In this document: one piece after another, positions 44,281-53,592 of the stretch
Layout of the letters: each line of letters starts with the position of its first letter
Position numbering within the stretch: position 1 is the stretch's first letter
Translations under genes and position numbers: made by a program
Notes under the pieces: model-generated
Told to the model about the DNA's origin: nothing
The model's database searches: none
What the model saw: only the letters and a program-made list of their open reading frames with translations
DNA from: Berkiella sp963829835
Lineage (GTDB): Bacteria > Pseudomonadota > Gammaproteobacteria > Berkiellales > Berkiellaceae
DNA length: 64,000 bases
Direction: 5' to 3'
Assembly (NCBI GenBank): GCA_963829835.1
Contig: CAWHKC010000004.1
Coordinates: 806,001-870,000, forward strand

Positions 44281-44502
44281 ATGCAAACCTTAAACATTCA
44301 AGAAACAATTTTGGTTTCAGGGGGAGTGTATTTCACAGAAACAACACGCTATTTTTATGATGATGATTTTGAAAAACCAATGAAATATAGCTTGAATATC
44401 TATGACCGAGTGATTAGCAAGTGGGGACGCGCTGCAGATTACCCTATATTAATTACCCCAGATCAACCAGAATATAATTCTCTTTATTCACGTTTTTTTT
44501 AA
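44281..44502 (+). CDS. Double-glycine-leader peptide, copy 2
   Basis: Identical to copy 1 at protein and DNA level, including the promoter and ribosome binding site, because it lies in the second unit of the 571-bp duplication. Two expressed copies would double the dose of the peptide. The gap 44600-44750 after it has no gene I can support. Confidence 0.7.
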   Translation: MQTLNIQETILVSGGVYFTETTRYFYDDDFEKPMKYSLNIYDRVISKWGRAADYPILITPDQPEYNSLYSRFF

Positions 44503-44750
44503 GAAATGATGACCGTGCCTAAGGCTTACATTCATTAAAAAGATAAGTGGGAATGCTACTAAAGTGCTCAATTTTTGGCATGTTTAATACCACCGTTTTG
44601 CGCATGCTGTAAACAACACTTCTCAAATGCTATTCAAACCCACAATAGGCTACGCTTCACGTAAAAAAAACATTACCAATGAAGGGGTTAGTGATAAGGT
44701 GGATGCAACACACCTCATACAACTATCTCATGGTTTAAGGATGAGCATGT

Positions 44751-45620
44751 TTAACGTTGGTACATCAGCCTCCCTTTTGTTCCTTTCTCATTTATGAATA
44801 CGTGGATGACTCCGTCTTCTAATCCTGCTGCGGGGAACTCAGAACAATCAATTTGCAATAGAAGGCGATTCACTTTGTCTCCAGGATAATCCTCTTCTTG
44901 AATAAAAACGGGGAGCCCGCCAATTTTGGTGCCCCATAGCTGCTCATAGAACTTTTCCCATTGCTCACCGATATCCTCTTCAAACTTAGTGTCATCATCA
45001 TAATCAGAAATGTTGATGCCATCTTTAGGACCTTCAAAAAAAGAATTTTTATCATACTCCGGATCGTCTCCGGGATTGAGAACAAAGGAAGTTAGAGGAG
45101 CTGCACTAGGGCCAGTGGATAGGGACTCAAAATCAATGTACTCAGGGCTAGTACTTTGAGGCGGCAAAGATCCAGGCGAATAGTTTCTAGACAATATAGG
45201 GCTAGCCAGTTTACTTCCCTTAAGTCTTGAGGTGGATACCGTTGGTATTATGCCCCCTGGTTGAATTATGACGGCATTGTCACCCCCTGCAGCTTCATAA
45301 AAGTATGAGCCACAGCCAATGAAGATATAGGCCATTTTGCCCTGTGCCTTAGGAAATAAATCATTCGGTATTTCAACCTGGCAAACAAAGTCCATGGGTA
45401 ATCTAGTGCTTCTGCAAATGGGCCACTGAGGAAGATCAAGCCAATCAGGTTGACCTCCAAATTTAGTTTTAGTAGGGGCTGTCTTTTTTAAAAAGAATGC
45501 AAACAGTCCATTCTTTCTGAAGGTAACTATAAATTTCTTCTTGCTTAATGGGCCGCGCTTCATAATTTGGTATCCTATGAACAAATTTATCAAGAAAGAC
45601 GGCCCGTACAAATAAACCAC
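44751..45620 (-). CDS. DUF1963/YwqG-like protein
   Basis: 289 aa. KTKFGGQPDWLDLPQWPIC (about 51-69) with MDFVCQVEI after it matches the first half-motif of YwqG/DUF1963 proteins (KiGG.P.....WP ... F..Q). The second half, KIGGLPVFIQEED with LLLQIDCSE near the end, is the paired repeat. A long insertion rich in Ser, Pro and Asp separates them. YwqG-like proteins are frequent in toxin/immunity-type loci, but their activity is unknown. It lies 41 bp after the 1053-aa gene and is probably co-transcribed. Confidence 0.65.
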   Translation of the reverse strand: MVYLYGPSFLINLFIGYQIMKRGPLSKKKFIVTFRKNGLFAFFLKKTAPTKTKFGGQPDWLDLPQWPICRSTRLPMDFVCQVEIPNDLFPKAQGKMAYIFIGCGSYFYEAAGGDNAVIIQPGGIIPTVSTSRLKGSKLASPILSRNYSPGSLPPQSTSPEYIDFESLSTGPSAAPLTSFVLNPGDDPEYDKNSFFEGPKDGINISDYDDDTKFEEDIGEQWEKFYEQLWGTKIGGLPVFIQEEDYPGDKVNRLLLQIDCSEFPAAGLEDGVIHVFINEKGTKGRLMYQR

Positions 45621-45661
45621 CGGACCTGATGTAAAAGGGGCATATCCTCCCCATCAAACTG

Positions 45662-48600
45662 TTATACACCAATTTTTCGCTTGCAAGCCTCAATCAGCCG
45701 CACATCTTTTTTAAATGCATCAACACCATCAGCGAAATCCCTCAGAAACTCCATGGGTTTTTCATGCTCTTTGGTGTGTGCATTTCTTGCTAGAAACTGT
45801 AACGTAGGGACAACTGGCTTTGGTAAGACATGATCGACTGCATCATAGTTATAAACAGTCGAAGCAGCGTTTTGTAATAGTTCAAGCACTTCCGGAAGCG
45901 CTTCTGAGCGCGTGATTGGAAACCACTTGTTAGGAACAAAACAATCTGCTGATCGATCTACTTTATTACCAAGCCGCTGATATATTTCTTTCGATTGGTT
46001 ATTTACAAAGAAACCTGGAAATCCATTTTCATATAAACATGAAATAAGTTCATCGTTCCCTGATTCAAGTATTTTTAAAAAAATAGTTTCATCAGTTCTA
46101 ACATCAGCACCATTTTCTAACAGAATTTTGACTTGCGGTATACAATTGGCTTTCACTGCATCTAGCACAAGCTTCCCTTTTAAATGATTTGGGTTAGCAC
46201 CTTCTTCAATCAAAAATTTTAGAATTGCTTCTGAACCCGTTGTTTTTACAGCCAAAGTGAGAAATTTATTGGGGTCTAGCTGACAATAGGGTTGAAGATT
46301 TCTCCAGAGCATTTTGAACATCGGTAGCGAATTTTGGCGTATCGCCAACTTGAGAAATTTTTCAAATAGTGCTTGCCATTCAGGCCGTTCTAGAGAGCAT
46401 TTTTGTAATATATTGAATAGTCCATTTAGTTTGTCAATTGTCATTGGATTGTGTCTTCCAAAAAAACCTGGTCCATTCAACAAATGAAGCAAACGATCAT
46501 CCATCCATGCAGGGTTGTTTAAAGTATCTGAAAATAGCTGATTATCTTGTAGAAATTGAAGAATTGACTCTGAGCCAGGTGAATTATGGTTCAAGATTGA
46601 TTCGATAAGCTTTTCAGAAAGAGTAGATTGAACCGATTGATCTAATTTGACATTGAACTGGTTTTTAAATAAAAGAATCAGTCTAATTTTGTTTTCAAAT
46701 TTTACCTGTGAAAGTACGTCATTTAGGGGTGTATGGAAAGCTTTCAAAGTAGCATTCTCTAACATTTTAGTTGCGAAACCTTTTAACCTAGGCTGGCTAG
46801 TTCCAATTGAACACATTTTCTTGGCTGTTTCATCTGACATTTGACGAGTGTAATTTATTATAAATTCTCCACAAGGCTGAACATCGAATGGTTCTTTACA
46901 AAGCTTATCAAACCAAAAATCAGCTCTTTCGCTTTGCTCATTCTCGAAGGCATTTAATAACTTTTGGTGAATAACGGTCGGTGTTACAATAGCGCCTTGA
47001 TTTATGAGTGCCTGCTCAAAGGTAAGATTGTCGGTATCAAATATTTCAATAGGGAAAGCAATAAGTTTCCAAACTTTAAGTACACTTAAAATACATGCTG
47101 GATGACATTTTCGCAATGAGGTTAGCAAATCTTCTGTGGTGATTAAAGGCTTAACATCTGGTGCTAGGGCCACAGCAGCTTCAGTGTCATTGTTTTCAAG
47201 AGCAGCTTTAAATTCTTTTACCAGCTTATAATCTTTGTATTTGCTGTAGGCAAATGCTGCAGCTGCGCCAGTAACTGTTACGCCACCTACTAATTCGTTG
47301 AGATAACCACCTGCATAATCATCTGCGTATTGATAAGCGGCAATCAAAGGAGATGCATATTCTGTGACCCCATTGCTGAATGATTTTAAGCCATTTGCTA
47401 ATCGTATATGTATTTGATTGTCATATTTGTCTTGTACGATTTTTTCTTTTATTCTTTTTAAAATTGAATATTTTTCGTCTGTAGGTTCTGTCACTTTTAG
47501 CAGAGCATCCACTAAGGGTTCACAAGCTTTCACAATGGCTATTTTATAGCTCTGCTCTGGAAATTCTTTTATCCCTTTTTCTAGTTGATTTTGATCTAAT
47601 CTCTTAATAAAAGTGTACAAATCATCTGACCAAAAATAGAGTGTTCTTTTTTGATATGAATCCATATTTGGAATGACTATGTCTAATACATCTTTTGGTT
47701 CCAGCATACGCATTAGATGTAGTGCTTCATCATTGATTATATCAAAGTTGTCTACTATACGTTTTATTGATGCAAAATTTTCTGTCTTACTTAATTGAGT
47801 TAAAATACTTTTTCTTATCCTTAACTCCGCATTAGGCATCCATTCACGAATCTTCAAAAGCATTTCTTTAATAACTTTTACGTCACTAGCACTTTTCTCT
47901 AGTAAGTATTTTACCATTCTTCCAGCATGAACTTGGGAATCTTCATCGAAAAGAAACCTTTTTAGTAATTTCTCATCTGCAGGTTCTGCAAACCTTAACA
48001 CGGTATTAATCAACCCTTCATCCCCTGATCGCTTTGCTGTTTTATAGAATTGTTTTGGAAAATAAGTGAGGAGCATGTCCAGATGTGCTTGATCTGCTCG
48101 TTTGATAGCATAATTTCTAAATGCTGAATCTTCAAAACTGAATTCTTTCATTTGTTGTGGTGTTGTATTTCGAACCATTAGTTCTAAAAGGTAATCATAA
48201 TTACGAGTCGATTCAGCTACATTCTTAAAAAGGTAGTCTAATTCGTTTGGGCGAATTCCAAAGCTTTCTGCGCTTTCTGTAAATGATTCATAGGAAGACC
48301 TGCACCATAGAGTATATAAAAATTCTTTTCGTTCCTTAGACTCTTTCTCGGGTTCAAAACATTTATTAAGTTTCGATGATATTGATTTTAAAATTTCGTC
48401 CCTCTTTTTAAACGAAGAATTAGCTAATTTAATAATGGAAAGGGAAAAAATGATATTCTCATTTCTATCATAAAAATTAATGTCGTCGTTTCTTATATGA
48501 ATTCTCGTTGATCCATCATCTGATGCTTCAAGTAACCGACATATATCGTGATAGGGTATTTGTTTGCAAACTTTGGATACCTGCGATTTCTCCAAATTCG

Positions 48601-48823
48601 CATACTCTATTAATAACTGCATGTTACCTAAAGTCGCATCCCATGCCTTACGCAAGGCCACTCCTAGACCATACCCAAGGTTATTACCTCTTTGTTCAAT
48701 CCGATTCATTAGCTCTTCTAGGTCAATGTCTTCTTCTACAGCAAGCACTGCGGAAAGTGGATCGGAGTGGGTATAACCAAGTGCTTTTTTTGCTAGATCG
48801 CTAGGATTAAAATTATTTAACAT
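45662..48823 (-). CDS. Large ankyrin-containing protein, candidate effector
   Basis: 1053 aa with no signal peptide. The first ~480 residues are helical with HEAT-like repetition (for example AEPADEKLLKRFLFDEDSQ, MLEPKDVLDIVIPNMDS). One hydrophobic stretch lies at about 510-525 (VGGVTVTGAAAAFAY). The C-terminal part has ankyrin repeats, clearest at about 880-950 (ILKFLIEEGANPNHLKGKLV, VKILLENGADVRTDETIFL). The whole layout resembles large Legionellales effectors. It has the shared leader module upstream and a DUF1963 gene downstream. Function unknown. Confidence 0.75.
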   Translation of the reverse strand: MLNNFNPSDLAKKALGYTHSDPLSAVLAVEEDIDLEELMNRIEQRGNNLGYGLGVALRKAWDATLGNMQLLIEYANLEKSQVSKVCKQIPYHDICRLLEASDDGSTRIHIRNDDINFYDRNENIIFSLSIIKLANSSFKKRDEILKSISSKLNKCFEPEKESKERKEFLYTLWCRSSYESFTESAESFGIRPNELDYLFKNVAESTRNYDYLLELMVRNTTPQQMKEFSFEDSAFRNYAIKRADQAHLDMLLTYFPKQFYKTAKRSGDEGLINTVLRFAEPADEKLLKRFLFDEDSQVHAGRMVKYLLEKSASDVKVIKEMLLKIREWMPNAELRIRKSILTQLSKTENFASIKRIVDNFDIINDEALHLMRMLEPKDVLDIVIPNMDSYQKRTLYFWSDDLYTFIKRLDQNQLEKGIKEFPEQSYKIAIVKACEPLVDALLKVTEPTDEKYSILKRIKEKIVQDKYDNQIHIRLANGLKSFSNGVTEYASPLIAAYQYADDYAGGYLNELVGGVTVTGAAAAFAYSKYKDYKLVKEFKAALENNDTEAAVALAPDVKPLITTEDLLTSLRKCHPACILSVLKVWKLIAFPIEIFDTDNLTFEQALINQGAIVTPTVIHQKLLNAFENEQSERADFWFDKLCKEPFDVQPCGEFIINYTRQMSDETAKKMCSIGTSQPRLKGFATKMLENATLKAFHTPLNDVLSQVKFENKIRLILLFKNQFNVKLDQSVQSTLSEKLIESILNHNSPGSESILQFLQDNQLFSDTLNNPAWMDDRLLHLLNGPGFFGRHNPMTIDKLNGLFNILQKCSLERPEWQALFEKFLKLAIRQNSLPMFKMLWRNLQPYCQLDPNKFLTLAVKTTGSEAILKFLIEEGANPNHLKGKLVLDAVKANCIPQVKILLENGADVRTDETIFLKILESGNDELISCLYENGFPGFFVNNQSKEIYQRLGNKVDRSADCFVPNKWFPITRSEALPEVLELLQNAASTVYNYDAVDHVLPKPVVPTLQFLARNAHTKEHEKPMEFLRDFADGVDAFKKDVRLIEACKRKIGV

Positions 48824-48866
48824 TAAAAATGCCCTCTCAAATAAGAATTGTTAAATTCAGATGTAT

Positions 48867-49100
48867 TTGAGGAAGCTATCAGGGTGGCAGAGATTATCAC
48901 GAGCCGCACAAAGCTTACCTCGTGACAGACCCGTTAATGATTAAACTAGGCAGAATATATAAGCCAGTTCTCGATTCGTTTTGAATGAGAAGACCTATCA
49001 CTTAATTGACTGTAATGATACAGAATAAGGATTTATATGTCGATTTAATCCTTACATTCAAAGATAGGAGGTTTATTTATAACGATAAGTGGGATTGCCA
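48867..49100 (-). repeat. Shared upstream module, copy B (before the 1053-aa gene)
   Basis: Homologous to 43011-43250 in the same order and orientation; see the blocks named there. It ends about 45 bp before the gene start. The remaining gap to the recombinase (49101-49378) shows no gene. Confidence 0.75.
49014..49043 (-). promoter_or_regulatory. Candidate promoter of the 1053-aa gene
   Basis: Minus strand TCGACA (49038-49043), 18-bp spacer, TATCAT (49014-49019). It occupies the same position in copy B as the promoter candidate in copy A. Confidence 0.5.
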
Positions 49101-49378
49101 CAAAGAGAGAAATGATTGATATTTTTATCCACCGTTAGTCGGGCAATAAGGAAAAGTTAGCAAAGGGTTCATCACACAAGGATATCAAGGCTCAGGGCGA
49201 GCAGCCTCTGTTTATCTTAATATCCTGCATTTGTCAGGATATTTATATTTAGAGCATCTGCTCATTCGGTTAAGGGATGGGTTAATTGGCATGTTCTGCT
49301 AATAGCCCGATTTGTGGTAATTACACGCTTAGTCGTTTAAAAATCAAAACCCTCAAATGAACCCCATCAGTTGAGTAT

Positions 49379-49963
49379 CTAAATTTTTGGGCTGGTAACT
49401 GCACATTTTATTGCTTTAGGCTTGGCATATTTATAGAGTGTGGTTCGACTTACCCCAAACAACTGGCAGAGCTCGTCTATACTGTTGGTGTTATCTTTAT
49501 AGAGCTGCATTAGTGCCGCTGCTTTTTTCTCATCCATCGATCTAGGCCTGCCACCAATTTTACCACGAGCACGTGCTGCAGCAAGACCTGCTCTTGTTCG
49601 CTCACGTATGATATTGACCTCGAACTCAGCCAAGGCGCCAAATATTAAAAAAACCAAGCGTCCACCTGAAGTGGTAGTATCAAGACTCTCGCTGAGACTA
49701 CGGAATCCAACCTTACGATCTTCTAAGGTCTTAATCACGTCAATTAAATTTTTTATCGACCTGCCTAATCGGTCTAATCTCCAAACGACAATGCTATCTC
49801 CTTCGCGAGCATAAGCAAGGGCTTCGTCCAATCCTGGACGTTCTGCTTTTGTTCCACTCATTTTGTCTGTGAAAATTCTTTCGCAACCCGCTTTTTTTAA
49901 TGCATCCAGTTGCAGATCAAGATTTTGTTCTGAGGTAGAAACACGCCCGTAGCCGATCATCAT
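49379..49963 (-). CDS. Serine recombinase (resolvase/invertase)
   Basis: 194 aa. YGRVSTSEQNLDLQLDAL carries the catalytic Ser near residue 9; the middle has DRLGRSIKNLID and EFEVNIIRERTRAGL typical of the long E helix, and GGRPRS leads to the C-terminal HTH (SIDELCQLFGVSRTTLYKYAKP). Size and layout fit Tn3 resolvases and Pin/Hin invertases. It follows the distal prophage genes 25 bp downstream, so it may be a phage-linked invertase or the end of another element. No paired recombination sites were identified. Confidence 0.92.
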   Translation of the reverse strand: MMIGYGRVSTSEQNLDLQLDALKKAGCERIFTDKMSGTKAERPGLDEALAYAREGDSIVVWRLDRLGRSIKNLIDVIKTLEDRKVGFRSLSESLDTTTSGGRLVFLIFGALAEFEVNIIRERTRAGLAAARARGKIGGRPRSMDEKKAAALMQLYKDNTNSIDELCQLFGVSRTTLYKYAKPKAIKCAVTSPKI

Positions 49964-49987
49964 TGCCTTTTCTCCAATTATGCCAAA

Positions 49988-51598
49988 TCAAACCCAACAC
50001 TGAACACCATCTTGATAACGAACAGTTTCTCCCGATACTGGGTTAAAGCTGCCATGTAAATGAAACTGCCAGGGATGCCGCTTTACTTCTGCATTTATAG
50101 TTTTAGGCCCAACGACACCATGAGATTCTCTTGCCATTAGGCTTGGTGCACTAGAAGAAGCAAGGCGGGTCATAAATTGGCCTAACAGCTTATTTGAAAC
50201 CAGGCCAAAGTGAAATTTTGCATAAATTCCATTTTCATCATCACTGTGATATGAGTTTGAGAAGGGATCTGCTAGCACAGCATTGGTTATCTCACCTGGC
50301 TTGCCTACCAAGTGTCGAACAAGGTTATCATTGATTTTCACCTTCACATTGACACTATTAACAACAGGCTGCCCAATCTTTGTATTAGCTGTTTGATTTG
50401 TTTCACCTTGTAAAGATAAAATCTGTATTGGTTGGCCATCCATCAATACGCTTGCCTGATGTCTTACCATAAACTGGCTTTCAACGAATTGAGTGCCATC
50501 ATATGTTTCAACCCATCCTGGCATCATGCCATTAACCACACACATGAAACCGTTGAAAAAATATTGGATTGGTCCTTGGGTACCTGAGCCTCGCCCTTCA
50601 AAAGACTGATGCAATCGATTAAGGCGTTTGCTTTCTCTTTGAACACTCAAAATATGAGGTTCCCCATTTGAATCAAAGAGGATCCTAACTATATATGTTT
50701 TGGTTTCGACTTCACCATACAAGTTACTTTGAACATAGGTATTCTTATCTAAATTGAATTGGGTAAAATTTTCACCCACAGGGACAAGCGCTAATTCAAA
50801 AGTAGAACGACAACTATTCGTAACGCAATCAGGGGGCTCTACTGGCTTAGGATCGTACTCATATTTGACATTAACCTTCCCAACACGAAATTTGCTCTCA
50901 ACACGGGGTACCTTTTGCTTTTGAACAGTTTGGATCTCTGTAAAGGATTTATGTTTAGAAAAACTTGCCGTAATCCCTGAGCCAAGTTCTTCATCTTCAG
51001 ATAATTGACCATTGCCATTTAATTCTAATTTCCATATTTCATACAACGACATCTCTTCGGGAAACTCAATGCTATTTTCACCACCAAACTTTGCATAAAC
51101 ATGAATGAATACTTCTGATCCATCTGGCTTGCGTTCAAAGGTAAAGCGATTGAGGGGTTTAAGATGACCTGGATGAAGAAGGGTAGATTGTTCTTTTGAA
51201 AGCCCTTTGAATATTTGGGGATAGCGAGTATTGAATCTGCCAAACACACTTAGCAGAGTGCAACTCATGGTGCATTGGTTGCCTAATACCTGATAACCTA
51301 ATTTCAGATACCAAACAACTTGGTTTGCATCAATGTATAGCAACCAATCTTTACCAAGATTAATACCACCTAAGTGGTTATCAGCAACAATGGCTTTATT
51401 ACGCCATTCAAAGCCTTTGTCTTGATGTACAATCTTGTGGGATGTTACAGATGAGTTGGGGATAGAGACCAGTTGTGTATCACCATTTGTGATACTAGGG
51501 TAGGTGAGCTTGTGTCCATTGAAGAGTGTTAATATGCCCTCTTCAACTAATCCATGATAGGGCAGTCCAATATTGGAAATAAACTGATCTTGAATCAT
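49988..51598 (-). CDS. Distal phage tail protein, unknown
   Basis: 536 aa, no family recognised. It is beta-rich with repeated Gly/Asn/Thr patterns (EGRGSGTQGPIQYFFNG, SLQGETNQTANTKIGQPVV) and ends in FNPVSGETVRYQDGVQCWV. It overlaps the next upstream gene by four bases (ATGA) and is last in the tail cluster, where a receptor-binding or tail-tip protein is expected. That position is the only basis for the role. Confidence 0.55.
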   Translation of the reverse strand: MIQDQFISNIGLPYHGLVEEGILTLFNGHKLTYPSITNGDTQLVSIPNSSVTSHKIVHQDKGFEWRNKAIVADNHLGGINLGKDWLLYIDANQVVWYLKLGYQVLGNQCTMSCTLLSVFGRFNTRYPQIFKGLSKEQSTLLHPGHLKPLNRFTFERKPDGSEVFIHVYAKFGGENSIEFPEEMSLYEIWKLELNGNGQLSEDEELGSGITASFSKHKSFTEIQTVQKQKVPRVESKFRVGKVNVKYEYDPKPVEPPDCVTNSCRSTFELALVPVGENFTQFNLDKNTYVQSNLYGEVETKTYIVRILFDSNGEPHILSVQRESKRLNRLHQSFEGRGSGTQGPIQYFFNGFMCVVNGMMPGWVETYDGTQFVESQFMVRHQASVLMDGQPIQILSLQGETNQTANTKIGQPVVNSVNVKVKINDNLVRHLVGKPGEITNAVLADPFSNSYHSDDENGIYAKFHFGLVSNKLLGQFMTRLASSSAPSLMARESHGVVGPKTINAEVKRHPWQFHLHGSFNPVSGETVRYQDGVQCWV

Positions 51599-51933
51599 GG
51601 ATGATCAGTTATACTTTTTGCAAATTCAATGATTACTTGTTCACCATTAGCATCTTCATACACTGCTTGTTTAATGACTTTTTGTTCCACAACAAACAAT
51701 CCATCACTGCTTGTGAGCAATTCTGGTTCATAGTAAACCCTTGTGCCGGGGATCTCTTTAAGCGGTGATGCTATGCCACCAGTTTGAGTTTTTGGAGGAG
51801 AATTTGTTTCACCAATTCCACGAACAGCGACAATAGGCTCAGCCTGTACTTTTTCTATCTCACCCTTATTGCTGTTGCGCAGCTTAACAATTCGATTGAG
51901 ATCTTGTACAAAGCGTGAAGTAGTACCACTCAT
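51595..51933 (-). CDS. Small phage protein, unknown
   Basis: 112 aa without recognisable motifs: a charged helical start (TSRFVQDLNRIVKLRNSNKG), a Pro/Gly-rich centre and a beta-rich end. It lies between the two large distal tail genes, overlapping one by four bases, so it is part of the same morphogenesis operon. Confidence 0.55.
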   Translation of the reverse strand: MSGTTSRFVQDLNRIVKLRNSNKGEIEKVQAEPIVAVRGIGETNSPPKTQTGGIASPLKEIPGTRVYYEPELLTSSDGLFVVEQKVIKQAVYEDANGEQVIIEFAKSITDHP

Positions 51934-51945
51934 GGGGTTACTTGC

Positions 51946-53580
51946 CTAAGCGGTTAGCAACAATAATTCATTTGGAATATTAAATTCATAAGTTTGACTC
52001 ATCCCATACTCAATAGGGGCCTGAGCTTCTTCAATAGCAGGTGCGGTAACAGCAAATCTTTCAGGATACGGCTTAGCATTGGCTTCTAATCTTTCATTGC
52101 CGGTATATCCATCCCATGAGTCATCAAATTCAGGGGATGATAACTTGCCACCCAAGTGTGTGGGTAAGGATATTCTCATTGGGGATCCTGCCTCACCAAG
52201 TTGGTTTATTTTTGCAGGCGGTGTAAATTCAGACTCAGCCGCTTCGCTGTCATTTTCGGTTCTTGACACTGCAAAAGAAATTGTTGATAGAGACAGCCCT
52301 TGATTGAAATCACACTCATGAATGATATGCTTCACTTTGCCCTGGGCTTTTACATTGGTTGTATCTAATTTTATGGTGTGCTGCCTCTCAACTATGGGAT
52401 GCAATGGCGTTTTAAAGCTAATGATGTTGTTACGATGTGACTTTAAGATTGTTGTTTTTGCTTGATTCAGTTTAGTGATGATTGCATGACCCAAAATATT
52501 TCTATCTTCAGCCTCGATAACATAATCCCCTTGATTATCTACAATACCTACATTTGGCGGAGATTCGTATTGCTTAATATTAATAAATTTATCAGCATCA
52601 CTTGCCACTTCAAAGCTTAAGTTTTCGCTAAACTCAATTTCCCCAAACTGAGCTATCGACTGAGGAGCTTCTAGTTGCAAATGATAGTGTTCTGTAACTG
52701 TTTGCACAAATCGCTTACATAAGATAAAACTTGCATCTCGCACTAAGTATTTTCTAAGTTCTTCTTTAATGAGAAATCCAAAGCTCGCTTCCCCACATGT
52801 TACCCAGCCTGGTCCTCTTTGATGCTCAAATACGACATTGTTCTTTAGTAACCATCCTGTTCCAGAGACTGCCTGGTGGATCATATCGACATTAGGTAAC
52901 GTAGCGCTTCTATTATTTTGTTCACAAAAATTTAATGGGTAACCATATCCAAACTGGATCTCGCGTTGTTTAAGCCTTTGGTAACGATATTGAAATGAGA
53001 TGTTAACTTGATTATGCAGTTCTCTACGATTTGCTAATTGCACTTCAATGGATTGATAAAGTATGGAGCCTTCATCAAATCTAAAATCAGGATTATCTTT
53101 TGCTTGCCATGGTGTCAGTTGAAAATGATTTTCTCGATCTAAATCTAGGCAAGCGGGCTTAGTTGATAATCTATCTTGCGCATAGGACCAATTGTCGGCT
53201 GAACTATCAAAAACAATGGAACACCAATACCCCGGTATTAACTCGTCAATCTCTATCTTTTGTAATCGTTGGATGCTTTCTTGCAGCTGATCGGTACAAC
53301 TAAATGTGGTTATTTTAGTCGTTGGATCATAAATGGGTTCATCTACAACCCCTTTAAATATACAAAATTCTTCATTGTGAGCTCGATAAAATATATCTAC
53401 TGATTTGCCTATCCACTTTGGGATTGAAATTGGGCCTGCGTGAGGAATAAGAGAGAATTCAGCAATCTTAGCGGTGCCTTCTTCAGCTTCTATTCTGAGT
53501 GTATTTGTAAGATTACTTGAAACATCGATACCATTTAATATTAGCTTTACCCACCACTTAGTAACATGCTGATCGGTCAT
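51946..53580 (-). CDS. Phage tail protein, baseplate-hub-like
   Basis: 544 aa from ATG 53580; an in-frame TTG gives three more residues. The N-terminal region (WWVKLILNGIDVSSNLTNTLRIEAEEGTAKIAEFSLIP, then GKSVDIFYRAHNEEFCIFKGVVDEP and ITTFSCTDQL) has the layout of hub proteins in the gp27/gpD fold: a value-and-offset domain, a definition of a plane, and a conversion to a local function. The rest is beta-rich with a Pro/Ser-rich C-terminus. Hub role is inferred. Confidence 0.55.
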   Translation of the reverse strand: MTDQHVTKWWVKLILNGIDVSSNLTNTLRIEAEEGTAKIAEFSLIPHAGPISIPKWIGKSVDIFYRAHNEEFCIFKGVVDEPIYDPTTKITTFSCTDQLQESIQRLQKIEIDELIPGYWCSIVFDSSADNWSYAQDRLSTKPACLDLDRENHFQLTPWQAKDNPDFRFDEGSILYQSIEVQLANRRELHNQVNISFQYRYQRLKQREIQFGYGYPLNFCEQNNRSATLPNVDMIHQAVSGTGWLLKNNVVFEHQRGPGWVTCGEASFGFLIKEELRKYLVRDASFILCKRFVQTVTEHYHLQLEAPQSIAQFGEIEFSENLSFEVASDADKFINIKQYESPPNVGIVDNQGDYVIEAEDRNILGHAIITKLNQAKTTILKSHRNNIISFKTPLHPIVERQHTIKLDTTNVKAQGKVKHIIHECDFNQGLSLSTISFAVSRTENDSEAAESEFTPPAKINQLGEAGSPMRISLPTHLGGKLSSPEFDDSWDGYTGNERLEANAKPYPERFAVTAPAIEEAQAPIEYGMSQTYEFNIPNELLLLTA

Positions 53581-53592
53581 ATTGAGCAACTG

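Larger units (their letters stand above)
43450..44599. repeat. 571-bp perfect tandem duplication
   Basis: 43450-44020 is repeated at 44021-44591 with no difference that I can see. The 8-mer ACCGTTTT stands at each boundary (43450, 44021, 44592). Each unit contains a promoter, ribosome binding site and one double-glycine peptide gene. Each unit also contains a tail (GATAAGTGGGAATGCTACTA) that resembles the end of the shared upstream module. Perfect identity implies a recent event. Confidence 0.9.

Noticed and set aside
43450..44599. Duplication as a CRISPR array or phase-variation cassette
   Set aside because: Only two long identical units with no spacers and no recombinase sites inside.
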